DNA of 64,000 nt. Origin: Diorhabda sublineata (Eukaryota > Arthropoda > Insecta > Coleoptera > Chrysomelidae). Location: positions 12,338,001-12,402,000 of the forward strand of contig NC_079482.1 in assembly GCF_026230105.1 (NCBI RefSeq). The letters are read 5' to 3'. Position 1 is the stretch's first letter. Each line of letters begins with the position of its first letter. Shown here piece after piece: positions 37,910 through 49,900 of this stretch. Made by a program: the position numbers and the translations under genes. The notes under the pieces are model-generated. The model was given only the letters and a program-made list of their open reading frames with translations. It had not been told where the DNA came from and did no database searches.

Positions 37910-40900
37910 GGACATATATATTGACGATATTCCATTGTTTTTTTTAAATTTAGGTAATATACTGGGTTAGGTCATTACGAATGTCTTTAAATAGCACAAC
38001 GCCACAACAATCACATTTATTAGCGATGTGACAAATTAAATTCATATATTGTTTCTTACCTGCATAGCACCTTCGCCTTCTCGAAAAACTACCATATTGT
38101 GTTTTAATAAGTCGTAACCAAAACCAACATGATTACTTAGATCAATTATGTTTTTCAACTCATTTTCTGCCGCTTTTCCATTGTAGAGACGAAACGTATT
38201 GCAAGCCTAAAAAAATTTTCCTTTCAAACCAAACTATCTCTCAACCAATGTAAAATTGCCCACCCAACAACTTTAGTATGGTATATAGTATGAGTATATG
38301 TCTGTAAAATTATTGACATTACAAATATTATATTAAGGAATAATTTTTTGAACTATATTTTTTGACAATGTAATGACTTTACATAAAGGATGAAATGGTG
38401 GTAGTGTAGATTGGATTGTCTCTTACCTATAATATTTAATTTATGTTCGATGAGATTTAAATCTGGTGACGAGTTTGGAGGAACATAAATTTAACAATAG
38501 GTGGCTTTAGGAAATCGTCAATATCCCAACTATTGTGCTGCCTCGAATAAAGTCATTGTCAGGAGTATTATATAGAATTTGTTAAAAAAGATATGAAGAA
38601 TAATCAGATATAACAAAGTCCAGAATATAAATCATTACATAATCTGCTAGTATACGAGATATTGAAGAGTCTGAATTTAGATACATAGCTATTGAAAAAG
38701 CAAAAACTACATTAAAAGAAAATAACGATCCTGTTCAAATTATAAACATATAACACAGTAAGAAAAAGGATAAACAAATATTATAATCAATTATTAAACA
38801 AAACATTTCCTAAATTACAAAATGTATAATCTTTGTCTTACCTTATGTACATGATACGTTATCAAAATATTCTACTGAACTAAAATTTAAAACACCAAAA
38901 AAATAAAAGTAATATTTATGTGAGGTTCCTTGTAATAACTGTTGAGCTGTTAACATAGAACAGGCCTCTGAATATGTTGAAAATAGATTAAGAAATCATC
39001 AGTACGATAAAAAATAAAACTTCATTAATAAACCATGGAAAACCAAAAAACCATACAAATTTCTTTAATTTCTTATCTATTTTTGTTATTAATTTGTCTT
39101 GATTTTAGGTCATTTTTGATTATTTTGTAGACTTAAATAGATCGAAACGTCAATGTTTTGCCCATTTTAAAACCTATTTTTCATTCTGAAGAAATCTTAC
39201 AATTTAGCAACGAAAAACATACATTTAATTAAAAATATTCAAAAATTGTTGTGTCAGAGTGAAATACGAGATAATGTGAATTTTTAGAATTGATTGATGT
39301 AATTTTTTAAAGGAGCGTACATTATTCCAAATTCGAACTGCTCGCATTTTTCAACTTCATTACTGTGTAGAAGAAAATGAAAAAAATCGAGTTTTCTTCC
39401 ATCCTGTATACAAAAGACAAAATAATTACAATTTAATCGAATTAGGATATATTGGATTATTAAACGAAACTTTTGATGTTTTGACACTAAATGTGAATTT
39501 TTTATTTTTATATCATTCTGGGATCACTAATTCGGATTAAATTTTAATTTCATAACATATACCCTACACTCAAAATATTAAATGTTATAAATATTAATAT
39601 ATGTATACAAATCTTTCAGCAGTATCGAAATACATTTTACTCTAAAGTACATATATCAATTCTCTGTACCCTATTATTTTGTTCGACCAAGAAGCCGATT
39701 TCGCTCCGTTATTTTTCAAATGCTCTAAACCCGCCATACTCAAAGTGTGTTCCGCGGAACCCTAGGGTTCCGCGAAACCCCTGTAGGGATTCCGCAAGAA
39801 TTTAGAACTCAGTCGCCACCCAGCACAGTAAAGTAATTTCATTCTTGAAACAGTGCATTTTACGAGGAGAGTTTAACATCACGCCGCTCTTCAATAAAAC
39901 TTTATGGCAAACCTATTGCAAGTTCTTTACTTACACCGATCTCTGTACAAAATACGAGAGTCAGAAGATTAAAAAAATATCTCTACAGTAGCCCAAATAT
40001 TTATTCAGGACGGCACGCGCCTAGATAAAAAAAATAGACTTAATACTTAAGTTTAAGGTGATTTATTTATGCTTTATGTCTCACCGATGAGATCCGCAAG
40101 CCGCTTTAGCCTTTGTCTTGATAAAAATCGACCGCCCATATCTACTTGTGAGCGCGCAGTCAATTTGATAAAAGCCGCCGCTGAGATTAGACGCTATAGT
40201 TGTAAACAAGCGACTTTCGGTTATATAACTTCAAAACAAGTCGAGATTGTTTACACCGCATTTTTTGTATTTCTATTTTTATTTCGGCTTTTTATTTATC
40301 AAAGGCGCCGACTCGAGTATTTTTAAGAATGTTCGAGATCGAGGCTAGGACTATAAAAGCGACGACCGTGCTTCGACACTCGAGTCAGTCGACGATTAGC
40401 GTTCGGAGCGATAAGTACCTATTTGCTAAAAACGAAGTTTTTTTTGTTCTACTGCTGTATTCTGATTGTATAAGTTTTGTACATATCTTCTTTGGACTAA
40501 ACTCTTCTACTCAGTAACGATCGTGCGTTAATTTGACCCCACCACCCTGACAAGTAATTATTAAGAAAGAAGAATGGAATGTTGGCTTAAAGGCGTTAAA
40601 CGTGTTGTAAAAACATCTTCTAACGAAGCCGAATGTTCAAAAGCAGTACGCGCGGAGTGTACAGCAATTATCGATGATAATGATGCAACGTCAAGTTCCA
40701 CGGTTTCAAAGGCGAAAAAAAGGAAGTATGATGAATCATACTTCATCAGTTTCGGATTTGTTGATTCCAACGGCTCACCTCTCTGCATGTTATGTAGTAA
40801 ACTGCTTCCTAATAGTTCCATGGCACCTGCCAAGTTGCGCCGACATTTAGAAACTGTACACCCCGAGTCTAAAGACAAGAATAGATTTTAGATAGAATTT

Positions 40901-43900
40901 TTTGTACGTAAAAAAGAACAGTTATTGGAAAGTCAAAAAACTATGATGCAAGTAACCCAAACTATCAATGAAAAGGTCACAAAGGCATCATATTTAGTTA
41001 GCTATCGCATTGCACAAGAAGGTGAAGCGCACACTATCGCTGAGATTTTAATAAAACCATGTGTGTTAGACATAACAAAATGTATGCTCGATGAAAAATC
41101 TGCAAAGCATCTTTCTACAGTGCCACTATCAAACGATACTATTTCACGTCGAATTCATGATCTGGCAAGCTACGTCAAACAAGAGCTAGTTACACGTCTA
41201 CAAAAAACACGATTCGTCTTGCAAATGGATGAGTCTACTGATGTCGCTGGTCTGGCTATCTTGCTGGTTATCGTGAGATATCCATATGAAAGTTCTTTTG
41301 AAGAAGACATGCTTATGTGTTCACCGTTGCCCACAAACACTACCGGAGAAGAAATTTTTACTAAAATATATTTTTTAAAGAAAATAATCTCAGTTGGAAC
41401 GATTGCATAGACATTTGTACAGATGGGACCAAGGCGATGACGGGTAAAACAGCAGGAGTCGTGTCACGAATACAAAAAAAGCACCTAATTGTGGTTCCAG
41501 TCATTGTCTCCTGCATAGACAAACACTAGTAATGAAGCAAATGCCGTCAAACCTAAAATTAGTAATGGATGAAGCGGTAAAAATTATTAATTTTATCAAA
41601 TCACGACCACTACAATCCCGATTGTTCTCATTATTGTGTGAAGATTATGCTAGCAAACATAAAACACTGCTGCTTCATACAGAAGTGCAATGGCTGTCTC
41701 GGGGTAAAACTTTAACAAGGCTATTTGAACTTAAAGCTGAGTTACAAATGTTTCTTTCAGATACTTCTTTTAATTTGAAAGACCGTTTGTATGATAAAAC
41801 TTGGTTGTTCCGACTGTCTTTCATGGCGGATATCTTTCAAAATCTGAACGAATTAAATTTATCATTGCAAGGTAAACAGACAACAGTGTTCCAGGCCTGT
41901 AACAAAATAACTGCCTTTAAAAGAAAATTAGATTTTTGGATTATTTGCGTTAGTAAGAGAGAAATAGAAAGCTTTACGTTACTCAGTGAGTTTGTTAGCG
42001 ATAACGACTCAGAAATGTTTCAAGATGATGTATTTGAAGAATTGGTCCAATATCTCACTTCGATGCGCGCATCTTTTGAGAAGTATTTTCCCGAAGAACA
42101 GAATACAAAACTGAAAATGAATTCATGGATTCATAATCCTTTTTTACCCACCTTGCAAAAGCCCGAAAGTATGTCAAATGAAATATATGAATCTCTTTTA
42201 GAAATGTCATCAGACACAAGTATGGAGTCATTGTTCAAAACGTTATCTCTCAACGATTATTGGTGCAGAATCCGTGATGAATACCCAATGCTTGCCAAAA
42301 TGGCTCTGAATATTCTTCTTCCATTTCCAACAACATATTTGTGCGAAACAGGATTCTCAACCTATGCAGCCACAAAAAACAAAATACCAGAATAGACTGG
42401 ACGCCGAACCTGATATGAGACTTCAACTGTCTTCTATCAAAGCTGATATCAACCAATTAATGAAAAATAAAAAACATTTTCATACCTCCCATTAGTAATT
42501 TTTTTTTCTTTTTTAATATCTTCTATTTCTATTATTATACTTGTTATGTAAGTAAGTAATAAGTATATGTTACATTCTACGTTTATTATGCTTATTAATA
42601 AAGAATATACTTTTAGAGACTATTGTTTTATTGTAGAGTTCCGTCAAGTATTTCGCTTTCCAAAAGGGTTCCGTCACTAAAAAAGTTTGAAAACCGCTGC
42701 TCTAAACTAACATGTCTGAAAAACTAGCTTCAATCTTGAGTATGGGCACAATATTGAATTGAAATTTACCTAAAGTCATGAGTTTGAATACTTTTCAAAT
42801 TTATTCATATTAATTAAAAACATATGAGGTCACTAGGGACAGACTTATTTTCAGTTTCACTAATTGTAAGAGATTATAACACAAATATAGTATTTTAAAA
42901 TTTCATATACTCGTATGAGAATAATCACAAGCAAATCTTGAGGAAATTATTTATTTTCGACATCTTTTAAGGCAAAGCAAACAATCTACACATTTTTTTA
43001 AATTTCATGTCATTATGTTCCCATTTACCCCGTTGAAGGGAGCAAATGGGTTTAGTTACGTATAACTTGTGTATAAATTGAAATGGATAAAAGAGGACAT
43101 ATGACTAACATTTTTTCGACATTAAAAAAAATAATCGAAATTTAACACACTCTTAACTTAACTTCAGAATCTGACAAGAAAAATATTTAGTCACAATTAA
43201 TAATTGTAAAACAAAAAATTGAAAAGAACAATTTATTAGAATACTTGTCTGTAATGGAGGGGCGTAAGTTTATTTTATGTTTGCCGCCTATAAATAATTC
43301 TATTAGTATTGATTCTATAGCTACGTGCTATATCTTTGGAATCCTTGGCCAATTAAAAATGTCATTTTCACCTCTTCAGCAGTAATAATTTCTCTAACCA
43401 GACGAACATACTTTGCTTGTACAGTGGTTACGATAAAGTAACCATTAAACGAATCTTTGTGTATATTATCTGGTGGTTGTAAAATATTTTTTGTGGATGT
43501 CTCGCCTTCTAATTTTTCTTCTACTTGGGGCGCTTTTTATCTGCTCAATTCCAACACATTATTTTCAGTAGTACTTCTCCAATAATTTCAAGGTGTCATA
43601 ATTCAAGCTTATATCGCTATCGCTATAGCCCATATTTTGCTCCATTTTAGATCCTCGACCATCTCTGAAAGATTTTTTTCTGCACTTTTACTTAGTCTAG
43701 TCTGTGGATTTCTGTCTTCTTTGCTTGTTTTCCGTTTTATCACTTCATTTTTTCTTTTCTTCCTGGCACAGTAGCTCCAAAATCTGTTCTGATTTTAAAA
43801 CCTCTCCATACTATAGTTGCTTAAACTGTAGTTTTTTTTCTTTGTATGTTAAAGTGACTCAACTTTCCAAGTTGGTATTTATTTTATTCACTAAGAAATC

Positions 43901-46900
43901 AATTACACCTCTTCTAGAGGTACTACCATTTGTTGTTTCACCCAAAGAAGCATTGATGCTGGAAATCGTTTGAATATGATCATCATTTTCCGAACTATTG
44001 CTAGTATAAGGCACGGGTATTCAATTGAGGGAATTTATGCTCGTCAGTTATATGTTTCTTGACAGTCGACTTGGTCTTACTAGTCTTCTGGAAATTTTGT
44101 TCGGTCGACTGGCAAAGAACATGTACTAAGAAATCCTGATGAACAATAATATCAGCGAGATTTTTTGTCGACAAGATTTTCATAGCAATAGAAAAACCTT
44201 TTTTGATATTTTGTTTAGGTGACACCCAACCATTTCCTCATTTCTGAAAGTAATATTTTTTCCCATCCTATTTTAATAGGGCTAAAAACAAAAAATCCAG
44301 TGGCTGCAATCTGCGTGTTAGATGACTGAGAAGGCAGCTTGTACAAATCTAAACCAGCTCCAAACCCTCTTAGAAGTACAGCACTTCCTTGAAAAATGAT
44401 ATAAGATGGTGAATAAGAGCCATAGGCGCAATAGTTGATTGATATATTTTCAGGACCCGTACCACGAATACATTGAGAGACAGGTTTACTTTTTTGTCCA
44501 ATTACTTTGATTTGGGAGAGATCTGTACAAAAACCAGACTCATTACAGTTGAAGAAGAGTTCTGTATATTTATCAAATTAATTATTTTTCTTGAAATTTG
44601 TTAAAATGGTCAGCTACAACAAAGAGATCAGAAGCCTCGAATGTTTTATAGACTTTGAGGTATTTTTTAGGTATAAACGAGGATGGCGCTTCATAAAATT
44701 TTTGTACCAATTTTGACCAGATTTATATAGATTGAAGGAGGTAGAAATTTTTGACAAATAATTTGAATGAACTATAACAGTTCTTCATCCATGAAATAAC
44801 CGAAATCGGCTCTCGCCAAAATTAACTATTCCAATTGAAACTTAACTTCTTGTGATAAGGCATTATTTAGATCGGAGCCAAGAATTTCTGATGAAGTTTT
44901 TCTTCCATTGATTCGGTTGAATACAACGCTTCTTAGTACGCCACAATGCTTCGAAGCAGAACTATATACATAAATGGTGGCGGTTTTGACATCTTTTACG
45001 GCGGCCCAACGTTTTCTTTCGTATAGGGTTTATCTGGTTGCTTTTTAATATAGTTTCTGACGATCTTTAACTATTTATATTTACCTGAAATATAATAAAA
45101 ACCTTCACAAATACTTATTCTCCATATTATTTTGGGGTAAATGGGAATATGTGGAAAAAAATTCCACTCATATTTGCAATAAATGTGAAAAGTAAACACA
45201 AGTTCTACATAATGCAATCAAACTAAACTGAAAAACTTCCAATATTTCAGGTATTTTTAAGGTAACAGTACTTACCGAAATAGCCGACGAAGCTGATAGA
45301 CCAAATATTTTATAGATTATATTTTAGTGTCACGTGCGTTGAAGCAACCACTTTCTATTGTGTACTTATAGGCTGCTTATTATATGGTGGCACATCATAG
45401 ATGAGTAGTACAGTTGAAATTTCGACAAGGAGTTTTTATTAAATAATTTATTTTCGATATTAAATTAAATTAGACAAGCATCTTTCTTAGTAAAAATATG
45501 CTCCAATTGATATCTATTGATATATTTGGGAAAAAATTATAGTAAAAGTAAATGATTAAAATGGTATTTACCTTTAAATTAGTAGCAATGACTGAATCTG
45601 GATACCTGTTCAAGTAGATACCAAGTACTTCTTGAGATACATCATAATAATCCAGTTTGTAGTAACATAGTGCCACATAGATATTCAATGCAATGTTTTC
45701 TCTGAAAATAAAAGAAAAATCATTATTGAGAATAATTAAAAATTAATTTCATAATTTTTCGCTACTGCATATTTTTAAATCATATAAATACAGAATTATT
45801 TTGAATCAGCGATCCGCCCTGGCATATCACGGGGATTACATATGACTACATGTTTTGTTTGTCGTAAGATTGTATCGGTCTCCTGTATATAATATGTAAT
45901 ATAATGTACTTCACATAATTCAACGAAAATATTTTTTTATATACGACATCACCAATTTCTAATTAATTACCTACACGTAAAAAGAAAAATATTTTCTTTA
46001 GAGTTACATGTAGTATCCAGCGACTACAATTATCGGTGTAAGAAACGCGTTTGAATTGATGATTTGATTTTAGCGCGCGAAAAGAGAAAGCTTCAAGTCG
46101 CTACAAACTGGTGAATCAAAAGTGAATTGTGGCACAGCACCTTGTTATGATGAAGATGTAAGTCATTGCCCAATTTTTCCATTTTTCAGTTTTCTTTCTT
46201 TCAGTACCTCTTCTGTAAAATTCGATGTTTACAGTTGTTCACCTTTGAACGAACTTTAATCCTCGACAACAATAATAATGACCTGAGGTTGGACTAACAT
46301 TTTTAAACAATCTTCAAGTTACTATATTATCACCAAAGACTTCTTATTGAGTTGTTTCTGATGCTTATTTCATGTCAGACACTGAAAACACGATCTATCT
46401 AAAGCGACTATAGTAGTAGACTGACGAACCGGGTTTTTCTATATCTAATAAAAATTAATTCAGTTTCGTGAATCACTGTATCTATTAGTGAAAATCGCGA
46501 GAAAAAACAAACGCGGCCTGGAACTTTGTTTTATATGTTGTGATAAAAATCACACATCACACATATTAATATTCCATAATATAAGAAAATCCTCTATATA
46601 AAATATGTTTGACAACCTCAATCATAAAAGTATTACTTGAAACGAAAATCTAAACAAAAAAATGAAATTTTTGGAATCCGTTCCTGAAGTCTGAAGAATG
46701 TAACTTTTAATGATTAGTTTTTATCCAAAAATATCGTTGAGCTTCTTGTAACAGAATAAAATTGCTAATTGAAAAATGAAACCTAGCTATTGAAGAAACA
46801 ATATTTAGAAGAAAATCTTATGTCAAAGAAGAATTACTACTGAATTTTTTAACTTCTTAAAACTATGTTAATTTATATAGTTTAAACATCAATGAAAAAA

Positions 46901-49900
46901 TAACAAGAATAAACCTCACATAGTACGTAGAGAATATGAACCATCAAATACCTACTCCTTAATCTAAATCTTTATTAAGTTAAAAACTTGATAACTCAAA
47001 TTATCCAAAATTTTTATTGTTTTCAACTTATTAAGGTATTATAAAAGCAAAACCACATAATACCTATTCTGGAGAAGCAATCTCTTATAAATATCAATAG
47101 CTTCCTGGTAATGAGCTCTTAGATAATGTATGGCAGCTAAACTCAATTGATCTTCCAAAACATCCTGTAACTGTTGATGATTTTCCATTAGAGTAGCCTC
47201 ATCCCTCAATTTATGCGAAAGATGAAAATTGAGTCTGTTTCTTAAGCCATTTAGTGGAACTTTTTGCAAAAGTTCTTTGGATTCTTCATACATACCTAAT
47301 AAATCAAAGGGTATTTGTACAATTATCTTAGTTCTTAAAAGTTTGCTATATGTTTTTGCTTATGAACGCCTTGATAATGACCGAAATCACACACACGTAT
47401 GCATACACTGATAAATTAATTATCTTGATTTTAAGTCTCTATCAATTAAAATTTCGATCAAAAGCATATAATATTAACGTTTCGACTACTTTCAGTCTTC
47501 ATCATATTTAGATAGATAAAATCAATATCTTAATGTCCCGATTCCGACATACTAACCAAGCAAAACACTAAGTTCTGAAGATACATAACTAGGGTTCACA
47601 CTAGCAATGAAAATTTAGTGGACCAAAAGGATCACCTAAGTTATGATTTAGTGGTCCAAAAATATAACGTGGTAGACAAAAGTAAAAAAATTAACATATG
47701 CATGCTACACACACTTTTATACATATTTTTACGGCATATATAAATTCTTTTATGCAAAAACAGCACAGTAAATAATATAAATTTAAAAATATTTTGGGCG
47801 ACAAATTTGTCGTCGATGTGTATGATTTTGGCGACATTTCTTGATGATTTGGCGACAATTGTCGCTATGTCGCCATGCTGGCGTGAACCCTATACATAAC
47901 AGTATTATTTACCCAAACCTCTATATAATGGGTGTTCTGGAACTTGATGCAAAAAATTCGGAAGAGAGTAGATGACTGGAAAATATTGCTGTGAGGAGCT
48001 CAATCTTGTACAAACCATATGTCTCTGCGAATGTTTAGAAGAATATCACATAACATAGTTGGAAAATCATTTTGGAGAAATTCTAAGTATTGCTCACCAT
48101 TCAGGTTATTATCAAAAAAATATGTACCTCCTAAATTATTACCCACTATTCCTGCCCACACATAAATAAAAAATCGATGTTAATTCTTTGTTTGAATTCT
48201 ACTGTGAGAATTTTCATTTGCCCATAAATGTAAATTATAGGAATTAATAAAGCCGTCTCGTGTGAAACTTCATCAGTAAACAGTACTTTTCCAACAATAG
48301 TATCTTAAAAGCTTGGTATATGCAACAGCAGTAAACACAAGGAAAGAAATGATCGATAGAATAAACTTCCATTGTGACTCTATAAGGCATATTCTTGGAA
48401 TGCTCTTCCAAGTTTAAAGATATATCCTTTGTAGACTCCGAAAGTGTGTAGAAGTGCAAGGTGCCCACTTCAAACATTTATATAGTTTTTTTTTACTTGA
48501 TAGGTTGTAGGCTAACCAACTAAATTTTTCTACACTTCATGTTTTTCCTTTTGTAAGTAACACAAAGTTAAACAAAAAGTACCTTTTCATTATTATAAGA
48601 AAGATAAATAATATGTATTATTAAAAATGATTGTTATTAATTCTATCTTCTATCTAAGTGAACATTGCTAAAAAGTGATATTACATATAAACCTAAGAGA
48701 AATCTCTATGGTAATACTATATCATTTAAAGTTTTGTTAATGGTAAAGAAGTCTTTGATATAATTATCATTGTTATATGTAGTTATAAGGTTTTGTCAAA
48801 TTTCAGTTAACCAAAGAGTAAGAGGTGTGGATAATAATGCAGATTTATGAATTTTTGGTAAAAAATAGAATTAAGCAGATATAATGTTATAATTTGTTAA
48901 TGTCTCTTTGGTTTCTTTTTAAAATTGTTTTTTTATTAATTTATTACAATTATTAGTTATTAGTTATTATTCTCTGGATAAATCTAAATATTGCTATCTC
49001 TCCATTGTATATATATTATCTTTGTCAGATGGTATGACTGTTAAATTTGGATTTTCTTTTCAAAACCAAATAGTTTTGGACGCATTTCAATTTAAAAAAA
49101 CAAATGAATAGCAACAGAAATCAATAAAAATAAAATAACAGCAATCAGGATGAAACAGAGATAACAGATATAGTTCACACATTGACAAAATTACTTTTCA
49201 TCTCTATATGATTTTCATTAGAGAGTCATATAGCTTCCATTTTTCAGTACTAAAAAATGGCATATATTGAAAGGTGGGAGAAAAATTTTTTCCATTAAAT
49301 GTTCAATATGTTTTCAAGATTTTTGAGGACAGGTACAATTCAAGAAAATATAATCTAGTCAGTTTCAACATTAGTGTTGACACAGAAGTGTGTCAAGAAT
49401 CCTTGTATTTGTACAAATGTGCTAAATGATCTGTGTAATCAAATCAGGGTATAACAATTGTTATGATATATTTAATGGGAAGGAATAAAAGTGAACGAGC
49501 AGCTTGAAATTTTTTGTTAGATTGAGGTGTATTGGGGAATAAAAATATAATAGTTTCAGTAATAGGTTAAACTTACCCAGATAAAAAAGGCAACAAGCGG
49601 TATTAATCGAATAATTGCCCACTGTATTGGATTTCAGTAAATTCTGATAAATATCAAGTGCTTTCTTGTAATCTCCTCTGTGAAATGCACAAAATGCTAA
49701 CCACTCTTCAATGATTGGTCTCTTATCTTCAGGAAAATGTTTAAACTTAAAAAAAGGTTCAAATTGAATGAGCAATTGAATAATAACTTGCTTGGATATA
49801 TTGTTCGGTTTATAATTAACAGTGTAATATTCAATTTTTCAAACACTACTTACAGTGAAAAATAATACTTTTTATCAAACTTATTTATCAGTCAAATTTG

